A model generated the notes under the pieces. It made no database searches and was not told the origin of the DNA. It saw only the letters and a program-made list of their open reading frames with translations. The position numbers and the translations under genes were made by a program. This document shows positions 1 to 9,340 of a DNA stretch of 64,000 nucleotides, piece after piece (within the stretch, counting starts at the first letter, position 1; each line of letters starts with the position of its first letter). The stretch comes from Pseudomonas syringae (GTDB lineage: Bacteria; Pseudomonadota; Gammaproteobacteria; Pseudomonadales; Pseudomonadaceae): NCBI RefSeq assembly GCF_023278085.1, contig NZ_CP066265.1, positions 1,580,501-1,644,500 of the forward strand, given 5' to 3'.

Positions 1-614
1 AGCCAGCGCCGCCAGTCCCTGCGGTCGGTGGACGGGTGAATGAGCTCAGCCGCCTGCAGCCGCTCGGGTCCCCACGCTTGCTCTCTCAGGGTGTCTGCCG
101 AACAGATCGGAATCAGCCACTCATCGAACAGTTTGCAAGTCTCGACCTCGGCACCGAAGTTGCCGTTACCCAGCAGAATCGCGCAGTCGTAAGGCTCCGA
201 ATAGAAGTCGACGCTATCAAAGTCCATCCACACACTGGACAGCTGAACCGGCAGGGCGGGCGCAGGCTGTTTGAACGATTCCAGTGCGTGCAGCAACCAG
301 CGCATGGTCAGGGTGGACGGTGACTTGAGGCGCAGATTGGCGCCTTGGCCGCGAAACGGCTGGCACGCGTCTTCGATGATCCGGAAGCCGATCTTGAGCT
401 GGCTGGACAGCCGCCGACCTTCATCACTCAACGAAAGCCGCGGGCCGTTACGCTCGAACAGCCGACAGCCGAGGGTTTCTTCCAGGGTGCGAATATGGCG
501 GCTGATCGCGCTCTGGGTGAGCGACAATTCCTGCGCAGCACGGGTAAACGAGCATGATCGAGCCGCTACTTCAAAGGCTCTCAGCGCGTAAAGCGGCGGG
601 ATTCGTTCAGTCAT
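1..614 (-). CDS. LysR-type transcriptional regulator, GcvA-like (3' end cut by window edge)
   Basis: Reading the minus strand from the ATG at 614 gives about 204 residues beginning MTERIPPLYALRAFEVAARS. An N-terminal LysR winged helix-turn-helix follows (SFTRAAQELSLTQSAISRHIRTLEE, here given only as its key stretch AAQELSLTQSAISRHI), then the start of the effector-binding domain (LRLKSPSTLTMRWLL). The PLYALRAFEVAAR opening is typical of GcvA-like regulators, but the ligand cannot be told. The C-terminal third lies outside the window. It is transcribed away from the YqcI/YcgG-family gene at 765 across a 150-bp divergent intergenic region, so that gene and the exporter behind it are possible targets. 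This is inference from arrangement only. Confidence 0.85.
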   Translation of the reverse strand, partial: MTERIPPLYALRAFEVAARSCSFTRAAQELSLTQSAISRHIRTLEETLGCRLFERNGPRLSLSDEGRRLSSQLKIGFRIIEDACQPFRGQGANLRLKSPSTLTMRWLLHALESFKQPAPALPVQLSSVWMDFDSVDFYSEPYDCAILLGNGNFGAEVETCKLFDEWLIPICSADTLREQAWGPERLQAAELIHPSTDRRDWRRW

Positions 615-764
615 GTGATAACTAACCATGATTATTTGTCATAGTAGGTTACACCTTTTTCCATTTTTCCGCGCTCGCGTCTGCGGTCAGAATCGCCGGC
701 TCGTCACTGTCGTAAAAAATCAACAATAAGGCGGTGTTCTTATCTGCTGCGCGCGTGAGGGAAT

Positions 765-1547
765 ATGCTGCCCAAGTCCGAAATGCTGTTGCGTCAATCG
801 ATGGTAAGACAGTTGCTGGCAAGTGATACCGCTGTTGAAATGGGTTGGAAAGTTCAGGCTTACCAGCAGTTCGAACAGGTGCTGAGTGACAAAGGTTTCC
901 CTTGTCTGTTCGGGCGTCGCGCCAACAAGTCCGGAAGTTGTCTGCTGCTGTTCATTCCTTGTATGCACGAACAACAAACGCTGCGCGACGGCATGCAGGC
1001 GTACGTCAAGTTCGTCAACGACACGGCACTTGAAGATCGCCTGTTCAACCCGCTGATTGTCATTTTCGAGAAAAACGATTTCAACAGCCTGGCCGAAGAG
1101 CAGGCCTATGCGTGGGCCACGCTGCAACATTTGCATGACGGCGACACATCGCCTTGGCCCGCCAAGGCCTGCACTGACCCGGAGAAGTCTGAGTGGACTT
1201 ACCATTTCGCCGGGCTGCCGATGTTCATCAATATGAGTTTTCCCCGTCATACCGCGATGAAAAGCCGCTCGCTGGGTGGGCACATTGTGTTCGTGGTCAA
1301 TCCTCGGGAGAACTTTGACGAGGTGGCAAGCGCCGAGACCGAAAGTGGTCGCAAGGTGAGGGAAAAGATTCGTCAGCGAATCGCCGATCACAACAACGGG
1401 GTCGTGCCCGAGACCTTGGGATTTTTCGGTGATCGCAACAGCCTGGAGTGGAAGCAGTACCAATTGTATGAAGAAGGCGGGCTGGCGTTGTCCCGTTGTC
1501 CTCTGCACATCAACGTCGACAAGACTGACCATTTGAACGAGCGCTGA
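765..1547 (+). CDS. YqcI/YcgG family protein (GntA-like N-oxygenase family)
   Basis: The 260-residue product has the features of the YqcI/YcgG family (PF08892): an N-terminal FPCLFGRRANKSG stretch and a central HFAGLPMFINMSFPRH motif. Known members include GntA, the heme-dependent enzyme that N-hydroxylates a cyclic guanidine in guanitoxin biosynthesis. Most members are uncharacterised, so the substrate here is unknown. The ATG at 765 follows a GAGGGA ribosome-binding site. Only 6 bp separate its stop from the LysE-type exporter at 1554, so the two are probably co-transcribed. That pairing hints at a modified amino acid or other small amine that is made or detoxified and then exported, which is inference. 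No gnt cluster genes lie nearby. Confidence 0.75.
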   Translation: MLPKSEMLLRQSMVRQLLASDTAVEMGWKVQAYQQFEQVLSDKGFPCLFGRRANKSGSCLLLFIPCMHEQQTLRDGMQAYVKFVNDTALEDRLFNPLIVIFEKNDFNSLAEEQAYAWATLQHLHDGDTSPWPAKACTDPEKSEWTYHFAGLPMFINMSFPRHTAMKSRSLGGHIVFVVNPRENFDEVASAETESGRKVREKIRQRIADHNNGVVPETLGFFGDRNSLEWKQYQLYEEGGLALSRCPLHINVDKTDHLNER

Positions 1548-1553
1548 ATACCC

Positions 1554-2189
1554 ATGGATATATCGTTACTGCTGATCTACCTGTTCAGTGTGTTCATGCT
1601 GATCATTACGCCTGGACCGGTGGTGGCACTGATCGTCAACACCAGCCTGGCGCACGGGCCGAGGCGTGCGATGCTGACCGCGCTGGGCACTAACTGGGCC
1701 TCGTTGGTATTGGTGATGGTCGCGGCATTGATCCTGACGGGCACGCTGTCGGTGAGCGTGAACATGCTCAACTGGATCAGTCTGGTCGGCTGTTTCTTCA
1801 TCGCTTACCTGTCGGTGCAGGCGCTCGAACAGGCATTGCGTTATGCCCCATCGCAGCCCGAGACAGCGCCGGTGCCGATAAGTAGCAGGCACAGCGGGCT
1901 GGTGACGGGTTTTCTGGTAGGGATTTCCAATCCGAAGGACATCATCTTCTTCGTCTCGTTTTTCCCGCAGTTCATTCACGTTACCGAATCGTTCAAGGGC
2001 AGCATTGCCTTGTTGTCGGTGCTGTGGATCATTATTGACCTGTCGATCCTGTTCGCCTACATCTTCCTCATGCGCCAGAAACTGGCCTTGAAGTACAAGC
2101 GCAAGATCGAGATCGTTTCCAGCGTGACGTTGTTGCTGATCGCCCTGGGCGGGATTTTCTATACGGGTTCGACGCTGTTGAACCATTGA
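1554..2189 (+). CDS. LysE/RhtB family translocator
   Basis: This 211-residue integral inner-membrane protein has about six hydrophobic segments and the LysE/RhtB family signature near the N-terminus (FMLIITPGPVVALIVNTSLAHG). The conserved GFLVGISNPKDIIFFVSFFPQF motif lies near the middle (residues about 120-142). Family members export amino acids or derivatives such as lysine, threonine and homoserine lactone by proton antiport. The length is normal for the family. It starts 6 bp after the YqcI/YcgG-family gene and so is probably in its operon. The substrate cannot be deduced from sequence; an N-hydroxylated or otherwise modified amino acid is one possibility given the neighbour. Confidence 0.85.
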   Translation: MDISLLLIYLFSVFMLIITPGPVVALIVNTSLAHGPRRAMLTALGTNWASLVLVMVAALILTGTLSVSVNMLNWISLVGCFFIAYLSVQALEQALRYAPSQPETAPVPISSRHSGLVTGFLVGISNPKDIIFFVSFFPQFIHVTESFKGSIALLSVLWIIIDLSILFAYIFLMRQKLALKYKRKIEIVSSVTLLLIALGGIFYTGSTLLNH

Positions 2190-2220
2190 CGGTAGAGCTG
2201 CTGATAAACGCCTGAGCGGA

Positions 2221-3597
2221 TCAGCACTCGATGAATTTCACTGCCAGCCCGCCGCGGGAGGTTTCCTTGTATTTGTCGTGCATGTCGGCGCCCGTGTCGC
2301 GCATGGTGCGGATGGCGTGGTCCAGCGAGATGTGGTGCTCGCCGTCGCCGCGCAGGGCCATTTGGGCGGCATTGATGGCCTTCACGGCGGCAATCGCATT
2401 GCGCTCGATGCACGGAATTTGTACCAGCCCGCCGACCGGATCGCAGGTCAGCCCCAGGTTGTGTTCCAGGCCAATCTCGGCAGCGTTTTCCACCTGCTCC
2501 GGGGTGGCACCGAGAATCTCTGCCAGCCCGGCGGCGGCCATGGCGCAGGCTGAGCCGACTTCACCCTGACAACCCACTTCGGCACCCGAGATCGACGCAT
2601 TTTTCTTGCACAAAATGCCGACCGCTGCGGCGCTCAGGAAGAAGCGCACCACGTCGTCATCATTGGCTGTGGGTTTGAATTTCATGAAGTAATGCAGCAC
2701 CGCAGGCACGATACCGGCCGCGCCGTTGGTGGGTGCGGTGACCATGCGCCCGCCCGCAGCGTTTTCTTCGTTGACCGCCAGGGCGAACAGGTTGACCCAC
2801 TCCATGGCGCTCAGGGTCGAGCCGATCACGTTCGGGTTGTCGAGGTTTTGCAGATTCTGGTGCAAGCGGTAAGCGCGACGGCGCACGTTCAAGCCACCGG
2901 GCAGGATGCCGGTTTCAAGCAGGCCCTTGTCCACACAGGCACGCATCGCGGCCCAGATGACCATGATCTTCTCGCGGATTTCTTCTTCGCTGCGCCAGAC
3001 TTTCTCGTTGGCCATCATCAGTTCGGAAATGCTCATGCCATGGGTCTTGCACAGTTTCAGCAATTGCGCGCCGCTGAAAAAGTCATAGGGCAAAACAGTG
3101 GTGTCGCTGTCCAGCACACCGCTGGCCGCCTGTTCGGCGTCGATCACAAATCCGCCACCCACTGAATAGTAGGTCTGCTCATACACTTCACCGGTCTTGC
3201 CGTAGGCGCACAGGGTCATGCCGTTGGGATGGTAAGGCAGGCTTTCGTCGAGCAGGCACATGTCCCGCTCCCAGACGAAGGTGATGGCCTGTTCGCCCGC
3301 CAGCATCAACTGGTTGTCGGCGCGCAATGCGTCGATGCGCTGATTGACCTGGCTGGGGTCGATCTGGTCCGGCCATTCGCCCATCAGCCCCATGACCGTC
3401 GCCCGGTCGCTGCCGTGACCGATGCCCGTGGCGGAAAGAGAACCGTACAATCGCACCTCGATACGTTCTACGCTAGGCAACCGGTCCTGGTTGCGCAGTT
3501 CGGTCACGAACAGCGCCCCGGCGCGCATCGGCCCGACGGTATGGGAACTGGACGGCCCGATGCCGATTTTGAACATGTCGAAGACGCTGATGGCCAT
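2221..3597 (-). CDS. sdaA: L-serine ammonia-lyase, single-chain iron-sulfur type
   Basis: The 458-residue product deaminates L-serine to pyruvate and ammonia using an oxygen-labile [4Fe-4S] cluster. The N-terminal beta domain opens with [21 protein letters not shown]. The C-terminal alpha domain carries the cluster cysteines in [20 protein letters not shown] and [19 protein letters not shown]. The ATG at 3597 is preferred over the in-frame GTG at 3600 because AAGGA lies 8 nt upstream of the ATG. It is divergent from a LysR regulator at 3727, the usual layout for a regulator and its target. Several Pseudomonas carry more than one serine deaminase (sdaA, sdaB or tdcG names are all used), so the symbol is by family. 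Confidence 0.93.
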   Translation of the reverse strand: MAISVFDMFKIGIGPSSSHTVGPMRAGALFVTELRNQDRLPSVERIEVRLYGSLSATGIGHGSDRATVMGLMGEWPDQIDPSQVNQRIDALRADNQLMLAGEQAITFVWERDMCLLDESLPYHPNGMTLCAYGKTGEVYEQTYYSVGGGFVIDAEQAASGVLDSDTTVLPYDFFSGAQLLKLCKTHGMSISELMMANEKVWRSEEEIREKIMVIWAAMRACVDKGLLETGILPGGLNVRRRAYRLHQNLQNLDNPNVIGSTLSAMEWVNLFALAVNEENAAGGRMVTAPTNGAAGIVPAVLHYFMKFKPTANDDDVVRFFLSAAAVGILCKKNASISGAEVGCQGEVGSACAMAAAGLAEILGATPEQVENAAEIGLEHNLGLTCDPVGGLVQIPCIERNAIAAVKAINAAQMALRGDGEHHISLDHAIRTMRDTGADMHDKYKETSRGGLAVKFIEC

Positions 3598-3726
3598 CAC
3601 GGAGGTCCTTCAAGTGAGATGATGCGCGGGAATTTGGTATTCCCCTTTTTCTGGTCCTCATCTTTGGCTTCGGCTGTCGAAACGGCAAACGATTGTTGCT
3701 ATGCAACGCTTTAGCGGAACTCTTCA

Positions 3727-4638
3727 ATGAGCAGAATCTTCAACGCACAGATGCACGCCTGGTTACAGGTCTTCGCCTGTGCCGCCCGACATCTTTCATT
3801 CACCCGTTGTGCGGAAGAGCTGCACGTCACTCCAGGTGCCATCAGCCAGCAGATGCGCCAGCTTGAAGAGCGTCTGGGCTTCGCGCTGTTTCATCGGGTC
3901 GGGCGCGGGCTCGAACTGACGGCGGAAGGTCAGCGTCTGGCGGTGGTCGCCAACGAAGTGCAGAGCCGCATCAGCGAAGAGTTGCGCCTGCTGTATTCCG
4001 GGCGCATCGGCGGGGTGTTCAAGCTGCGTTGCATCCCTTCGTTTCTCAGCAAATGGCTGATGCCGCGCCTGCCACGTTTACAGGAAGCGTTTCCGGACAT
4101 CCAGTTACGGATCATCGCCGAGGACAGCAGCGGTTCGTTGCGCGATGACGACTTTGATCTGGCCATTGACCTGAATGACGGCAGCTATCCGGGCCTGTCG
4201 ACTACGCCGTTGCTGGAAGAAGAGCTGTTTGCGGTCTGCTCGCCGAGCCTGCTGGTAGGCAAGCCGCCGCTGGATACGCCCAGCCAGCTGGTGCACTTTC
4301 CGCTGCTGCATGACATCACCGCCTGGCGCGGCAGCTATGAATACGCTGAGTGGGAATTTTACCTGACCGCTATCGGGGCGGACGGGATCGATGTGCGGCG
4401 TGGCCATACCTTCAACCGCAATCACCTGACCATCGACGCCGCACGCATGGGCATGGGCGTGGCCATTGCTCGCAAGGCGCTGATTACTGATGAGCTGGAA
4501 CAAGGCTTGCTGATCGTGCCGTTCGGCCATCCGATCAAGGCCAGAAAGAAATACGTTCTGGCCTATCGCGAGGGCGCGCTCAGCACCCCGTCACGTCGCG
4601 CAGTGCATGACTGGCTGGTGAACGAGGCGCTGGGATAG
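3727..4638 (+). CDS. LysR-type transcriptional regulator, GcvA-like
   Basis: This 303-residue protein has a LysR helix-turn-helix (residues about 10-70, with AEELHVTPGAISQQMRQLEE) and a periplasmic-binding-like effector domain. Its effector domain contains PLLHDITAWRGSYEYAEWE and RGHTFNRNHLTIDAARMGMGVAI, a pattern seen in GcvA-type regulators of glycine and serine metabolism. It is divergent from the L-serine deaminase gene, with 129 bp between the starts, so it very likely controls that gene. The ATG at 3727 is the first in-frame methionine. Confidence 0.88.
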   Translation: MSRIFNAQMHAWLQVFACAARHLSFTRCAEELHVTPGAISQQMRQLEERLGFALFHRVGRGLELTAEGQRLAVVANEVQSRISEELRLLYSGRIGGVFKLRCIPSFLSKWLMPRLPRLQEAFPDIQLRIIAEDSSGSLRDDDFDLAIDLNDGSYPGLSTTPLLEEELFAVCSPSLLVGKPPLDTPSQLVHFPLLHDITAWRGSYEYAEWEFYLTAIGADGIDVRRGHTFNRNHLTIDAARMGMGVAIARKALITDELEQGLLIVPFGHPIKARKKYVLAYREGALSTPSRRAVHDWLVNEALG

Positions 4639-4663
4639 TTGAACCCGGATCAATGCAGCCGGA

Positions 4664-5992
4664 TCAATGAAACAGCTCGGCAATCAGCACCGCGCCGATG
4701 AAGGTGCCGAAGTTGGCCAGGAACGACACCAGCACGATGCGCCAGCCCAGGCGGCGGAAGGCCGGCAGGTCCTTGGCAATCGACAGACCGGCGAAGGTCA
4801 GCATTGGCGTGATGACCGCCAGCATGTTGATCGAGCTGGTCAAGCGGGCGATCTCCGCGGCCCATGGGCAGGCCGGGGAGGTCAGGAACATCGCCACCAG
4901 CGAGACCGTGCACACCGCCGGGATCTTGCGACCGATCAGGCTGCACAGCGCTTCACCGACGAATGCACAGAAAATCATGATGCCCATGCCGGTAAAGGCA
5001 TCGGCCGACAAGGTCTTGTAACCGACGTAGTTTGCAATCAACGCCAACGCACCGGCTGCCAGCCATGCGCTGATCTTGCCTGACCAGCCCAGGTCCGGCA
5101 CGTCCAGCGACACATCGCTCTGACGCAGACCTTCGTCGCTCATGGATGCTTTGGTGGTGCGGCCGATCAGTGGCTCAAGCACCCGATAGCCCCACACCGC
5201 CAGCGGCAAGGAGATGAACAGGGTGAAATAGGTGCCGATGGTGGTGGTGATCAGGTTGGACGCCGCCGCCAGGGTCATGACTTCCTTGGCAACCTCCGGT
5301 GTCTGCTGCGCGGCAATCGCACCGGCGGCGGCAGCCATCATGCTGCCCGAACCAATGCCTGAGCCCATCGCCAGCGAGTTGGGGTGGAAGATCCCCAGGC
5401 TGGCGATATAGCCGGCGACGATGGCGATGAACAGCGCACCGAACAGCGTGCCGGTCAGGTATTCGGCGAGGACGCCGCGGCCTTCCGGGGAATCCATCCC
5501 ATAGCGCTCGCCAATGATCGCCAGGCTGGGTTCACGGCCGACCGAGAAGGTCGCGCCGATGGCTTCGCGTTTGATACCGAGCATCAGCGCCACCGGCAGA
5601 CCGAGCATCACGGTGCCGACAAAGTGACCAAACTCCTGAAACACCAGCGCCCATCCCGAGGCGAACACCACCGGCAACGAACCGCCGACCACCAGACCGA
5701 GTTTGGCGATGAAGATCAGCAGGGCAGGTTGCAGAATCGAGGCCGAGCGCAGCTGGGTGCCATGATCGATACCGATGGTGCCTGGCAGACGCCGACTGGC
5801 GATGCCGATCATTGCGCCGATCAACAGCGCCCAGACCATCGGCAGCAACACCACTTTGCCGGGGCCCAGAGGAATACTGATAGCACCGATCGATTCGGCA
5901 ATGATGAGGATAATGGCGGCCCAGACATACAGTTTCACCATCGATGAAACCGCCTGATTGTCGCCCGACACTGCAGCGTGTGAGTCTTGCAT
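4664..5992 (-). CDS. DUF3100 domain-containing membrane protein
   Basis: This product of 442 residues is a polytopic inner-membrane protein with roughly ten to twelve hydrophobic segments. It matches the DUF3100 family (PF11299) in its conserved blocks: the GIDHGTQLRSASILQPALLI region, KREAIGATFSVGREPSLAII, and GSGIGSGSMMAAAAGAIAA. Small-residue-rich re-entrant-like segments of this kind are common in transporters, but no substrate is established for the family. The start is taken at the ATG at 5992, not the upstream in-frame ATG at 6037, because AAGGGG lies 6 nt before it. It converges with the LysR gene ending at 4638, and a 439-bp gap separates it from the next gene. Confidence 0.8.
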   Translation of the reverse strand: MQDSHAAVSGDNQAVSSMVKLYVWAAIILIIAESIGAISIPLGPGKVVLLPMVWALLIGAMIGIASRRLPGTIGIDHGTQLRSASILQPALLIFIAKLGLVVGGSLPVVFASGWALVFQEFGHFVGTVMLGLPVALMLGIKREAIGATFSVGREPSLAIIGERYGMDSPEGRGVLAEYLTGTLFGALFIAIVAGYIASLGIFHPNSLAMGSGIGSGSMMAAAAGAIAAQQTPEVAKEVMTLAAASNLITTTIGTYFTLFISLPLAVWGYRVLEPLIGRTTKASMSDEGLRQSDVSLDVPDLGWSGKISAWLAAGALALIANYVGYKTLSADAFTGMGIMIFCAFVGEALCSLIGRKIPAVCTVSLVAMFLTSPACPWAAEIARLTSSINMLAVITPMLTFAGLSIAKDLPAFRRLGWRIVLVSFLANFGTFIGAVLIAELFH

Positions 5993-6431
5993 GATGATCC
6001 CCTTGCCTGCTGAATGGCCTTTTTCAGGCCTTATCAATCGTTATTCTGTTTTCAGGTCGGCGCAGTGATGCGCCAGGGCAGCGTTGAAAGTCCATGGAGC
6101 CATGGAGACCGTTATCCGGCCGAGTATTTTTATGAGTCTGGCGTGAACCGGACCAGGCTGCTTCGAGCCTTCTGCAGGCGGATCATCAAGTGCGCTATTC
6201 AAAGGGATGAGCCTTTGAATACGGCACTTTGCTGTCCACTCGCCACCGCAGTATGCATAGCGCAGGGTTGCACACCAATATTGGGGATTTTATTTATCGT
6301 TGCTTTAAAGAGAACACAGAAGAGGGCTGCTTGAGCCTTGAGAATGTAGCGCCAGCGCTCCGCGCAGTTATCGTGCGACGCTCCGCGTCGCATGCCGTTC
6401 TGGACGCTCCGCGTCCTCTTTTGAGATCAGG
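5993..6431. other. Intergenic stretch with no gene
   Basis: No plausible coding region is seen on either strand; the short ORFs here lack ribosome-binding sites and family features. The part next to 5992 should hold the promoter of the DUF3100 gene. The end next to hglS holds two small palindromes of REP type (separate entry). Confidence 0.6.
6372..6414. repeat. Pair of REP-like palindromes
   Basis: TGCGACGC-TCC-GCGTCGCA at 6372-6390 and GGACGC-TCC-GCGTCC at 6400-6414 are perfect hairpins sharing the core GACGCTCCGCGTC. The same core, a GACGCGGAGCGTC palindrome when read on the other strand, is a familiar dispersed element in P. syringae genomes. They lie just 3' of hglS and may also act as a transcript end for that operon. 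Confidence 0.7.
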
Positions 6432-7820
6432 TCAGGCCAGTGATTTCAGCCCCAGCGCCTTGGCACACGCTTCCAGCGAGCGCCGCTGGGTGTCAGCATA
6501 CAGCGCCAGCTCATCAAGCGTCCGGCACCCCAGTGCCTGTTCGAAATCCTGCTGGTTCGAATTCGTCGCGTAATGCGTCTGTGCGTTATCGCCCAAATTG
6601 GACTGAAAAATACCTGCCGCGCTCACTGGCAGAAAGTCCTCGTACACCAACGGCTCGAAGCGCACATGACCTGCTTCGACAAGTTGCTCCAGGCTGCCGG
6701 ATGCGTGCGCTGAAATGCCTGATCCGGTCGGGAAGTAGCGGAAATACGCCAGTCCCTGCGCACGCATTTCAGCGTGACTGTCCGGAAACGCCTTGAAGGC
6801 CTTTTCCAGCAGCGCGGCATAGCGTACGGCATTGGCTTCGTTGGGAAATTCACCCAGCTCCTCGCGCGCCTCGTTCAGCAGCCGGTCATACAGTTCTCGA
6901 CCTTTGGGCGTCAGGGCCGCGCCACGTTGTTCGATTTCGCCGAAGCGTGCCGAATGGCTGCCTGACTGATTGCCACCCTGACCCAAAAAGCTGATCGATT
7001 CTTCCAGCGCCTTGAAGCTGGTCTGGCGCAGCAAAATCGGGCAGTGACGACGCGGAGGGCCTTCGACCACCGCCTTGGGCGTGATGCCTTTGCCGGGCAT
7101 GCCGCGTTGCACGGCGTCGATATCCAGCGTGCGCGGGGTCAGGTGATTGATGTGCGGGCCACGAAACGCCACCACATCGGCGATCAGGCGATGCTGGGCA
7201 TTCAACTGTCGGTACTCGTCAAGGGATACGGTCGCGGTGTTGTGCCAGCGAAAGGTCTCCAGCGCCTGCTGAATAAATTCGGCTGCGTCGTCATCACTCA
7301 ACCCGCCGTCGGCTTCATGCCTTGCAATCAGTTCGAGGGCCTTGGGTGTGAAGATCGTGCGTCTGGCGAGCACATGGCTGGCGAACTCGCGCAGGCTGTC
7401 GCTCTCGATCAGTTCCAGACGCAGCAACGAGGTAAACACCCGAAACGGGCTGACCTGCAACGCCTGCTCATGCACCGCCCGAAAAGCGGTGGAGTGAACC
7501 GGCACACCGGCTGGCGTCAGGTCGTAATAGCCCACCGGCTGCATGCCCATTACCGCGAACAAGCGGGCAAGGGTGGCCAGTTCCAGCGCAGTGCCCACCC
7601 GGATCGCGCCGTGGCGCTCCATGTCCAGACGCTGGATTTCACCGGTCTGGCGCAAGCTGTCCAGCACGCTGCTGTCCTGGTGCATAACGTGCTCGTTGAC
7701 CTCGCTCACCAGTTCCATGAGCGTGCCGTACAGCGGCACTTCCTGCTGGTACATCTGCGACATGGCGCGGGAGAACCCGGCGCGGATCTGGTCAGGGTCG
7801 GCGAAGCGTGCAGTGCTCAT
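6432..7820 (-). CDS. hglS: 2-oxoadipate dioxygenase/decarboxylase (HglS, former DUF1338/YdcJ)
   Basis: The 462-residue product belongs to the vicinal-oxygen-chelate-fold family whose P. putida member converts 2-oxoadipate to D-2-hydroxyglutarate, using Fe(II) and O2, in D-lysine catabolism. Likely metal ligands are visible as His70 (ERHGAIR), His226 (GPHINHLTPR) and a Glu at about 295 (ARFGEIEQRG). The ATG at 7820 (MSTARFADPDQI) fits the family length; a longer in-frame extension to 8156 overlaps the next gene and is rejected. The aminotransferase gene ends 23 bp upstream, so the two form a minus-strand operon. With divergent amaB-amaA the neighbourhood supports the lysine-pathway role. Confidence 0.92.
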   Translation of the reverse strand: MSTARFADPDQIRAGFSRAMSQMYQQEVPLYGTLMELVSEVNEHVMHQDSSVLDSLRQTGEIQRLDMERHGAIRVGTALELATLARLFAVMGMQPVGYYDLTPAGVPVHSTAFRAVHEQALQVSPFRVFTSLLRLELIESDSLREFASHVLARRTIFTPKALELIARHEADGGLSDDDAAEFIQQALETFRWHNTATVSLDEYRQLNAQHRLIADVVAFRGPHINHLTPRTLDIDAVQRGMPGKGITPKAVVEGPPRRHCPILLRQTSFKALEESISFLGQGGNQSGSHSARFGEIEQRGAALTPKGRELYDRLLNEAREELGEFPNEANAVRYAALLEKAFKAFPDSHAEMRAQGLAYFRYFPTGSGISAHASGSLEQLVEAGHVRFEPLVYEDFLPVSAAGIFQSNLGDNAQTHYATNSNQQDFEQALGCRTLDELALYADTQRRSLEACAKALGLKSLA

Positions 7821-7843
7821 CAGGGTGTTTTCTCCGTACAGGT

Positions 7844-9091
7844 TCACGCCAGCGCTGCGAGGCAACGCTCGAAAATATCCAGCCCTTCGTTCAGCACTTC
7901 GGACTCGATGGTCAACGGGATCAGCAGGCGGATGATGTGCCGCGACTTGCCGCTGGGCATCAGCAACAGCCCGGCGTCCCGTGCCGAGCCCAGCAGTTCG
8001 GCAAGTTGTCGGGTGCCGGGTTTGCCCTCTGGCGTTATCAGCTCGATACCGCGCATGCAGCCGACGCCGGTCAGCCTGCCCAGATACGGCGACAATGTGC
8101 TCGCTTGCCAGCTGTTGTAACGCGAAACAATGGCGCTTTCCTGCTGTTCGCCCCAACTGGACAGGTTTTCATCGGTCATTTGTTCCAGCGAGGCGAGGCC
8201 CGCTGCGCAGCCAATCGGATTGCCGGAATACGTGCCGCCCAGCCCGCCCTTGGGCAGGTTGTCCATCAGTGCCTTGCGACCGACCACGGCACCTAGCGGA
8301 ATGCCACCGGCGATGCTTTTGCCGAGCAGTATCAGGTCCGGTTCGATACCCAGCCGGGTGAACGCAAAGCGCTGCCCGGTGCGCCCGAAACCGGACTGGA
8401 TCTCGTCAGCGATCAGCACGATCTCGTGTGCATCGCAAAAGGCGCGCAGCGCCTGAGCGAAGTCTGGCTCCATGGCCAGAAAGCCGCCTTCGCCCTGCAC
8501 CGGTTCGAAGATGAAACAAGCCACATCGTTGACATCGATCTCGACGCTGAACAGCCGATCCATGGCCTTGAGCGCCTGCTCGGTGGTCACGCCGTTGTCT
8601 TTGCTGGGGAACGGAATGTGAAACACCGGACCTGGCAGCACGCCGACTTTCTGTTTATACGGCGCAACCTTGCCGTTGAGGTTCAGGGTCGCCAGGGTGC
8701 GGCCGTGAAAGCCGCCGTCGAAGGCGATCACTGCCGTGCGACCGGTCGCGCCGCGCACGATCTTCAGCGCGTTTTCTGCGGCTTCCGCGCCGCTGTTGGT
8801 GAGCATGCCGCTCAGTGGATAACTCACCGGCACGAATTGCGTCAGTTGCTGCATGAAGCGGATATACGGGTCGTGAGGCGTGGCGTTGAAGCAGTAATGG
8901 GTCAGTTTCGCGGCCTGATCCTGAATTGCCCTGACCACCTGCGGGTTGCAATGCCCGAGATTGAGCACGCCGATGCCGCCGACGAAGTCGATGTAGCGCT
9001 TGCCGGTGGTGTCCCAGACTTCGGCGTTGCGGCCGTGTGACAACGTCATGTTATGGACAAAGGAAATGGATTCGCTGATGTGTTCGCTCAT
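7844..9091 (-). CDS. Class III PLP-dependent aminotransferase, probably acting on L-2-aminoadipate
   Basis: This 415-residue fold-type I, class III (GabT-like) aminotransferase has SGAEAAENALK (about 100-110), the PLP-binding Asp in LIADEIQSGFGRTG (about 227-239), and the Schiff-base Lys258 in LLGKSIAGGIPLG. GabT-type enzymes act on 4-aminobutyrate or 5-aminovalerate. A related Pseudomonas enzyme transaminates L-2-aminoadipate to 2-oxoadipate. The position directly upstream of hglS, which consumes 2-oxoadipate, and divergent from amaB, which makes aminoadipate, favours the aminoadipate role; this is inference. The ATG at 9091 (MSEHISES) is chosen over 9139 because family proteins start here and the upstream extension is unlike them. 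Confidence 0.85.
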   Translation of the reverse strand: MSEHISESISFVHNMTLSHGRNAEVWDTTGKRYIDFVGGIGVLNLGHCNPQVVRAIQDQAAKLTHYCFNATPHDPYIRFMQQLTQFVPVSYPLSGMLTNSGAEAAENALKIVRGATGRTAVIAFDGGFHGRTLATLNLNGKVAPYKQKVGVLPGPVFHIPFPSKDNGVTTEQALKAMDRLFSVEIDVNDVACFIFEPVQGEGGFLAMEPDFAQALRAFCDAHEIVLIADEIQSGFGRTGQRFAFTRLGIEPDLILLGKSIAGGIPLGAVVGRKALMDNLPKGGLGGTYSGNPIGCAAGLASLEQMTDENLSSWGEQQESAIVSRYNSWQASTLSPYLGRLTGVGCMRGIELITPEGKPGTRQLAELLGSARDAGLLLMPSGKSRHIIRLLIPLTIESEVLNEGLDIFERCLAALA

Positions 9092-9233
9092 CGGCCTGGC
9101 CCTGACTCCGGGGTGATCATGATGGCCGTATCCAAACAAACATGGACCTCACTCGCAAACGAAATAAAATCACCGGGTCATTCCAATAATTCCCGAAGTG
9201 AGTGCCTTAGCCGCCCTTAATACGCCGAAGTTC

Positions 9234-9248
9234 ATTCCTAAAAGGAAT
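9234..9248. promoter_or_regulatory. ATTCC-N5-GGAAT dyad between the divergent lysine-catabolic operons
   Basis: A short perfect dyad, ATTCC-TAAAA-GGAAT, lies in the 249-bp divergent intergenic region, about 93 bp before amaB. Further ATTCC half-sites lie closer to the aminotransferase start (about 9180 and 9189). It is a candidate operator for a shared regulator, but no regulator gene is adjacent and the site is short enough to occur by chance. Confidence 0.3.
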
Positions 9249-9340
9249 CATGTTTTTCAAAATCGTCGTTTGTGGGCAGGCTGCGTCCGGGTCAATACTG
9301 CGGTTATCAGTGATCTTTAGTCCATGACAGGAGAATCAAT

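Noticed and set aside
3598..3726. Glycine riboswitch before the serine deaminase
   Set aside because: The 129-bp divergent gap shows no tandem aptamer-like structure and is too short to hold one together with two promoters.
7044..8120. Plus-strand open frame of 358 codons
   Set aside because: It is antisense to hglS and the aminotransferase, with no motif.
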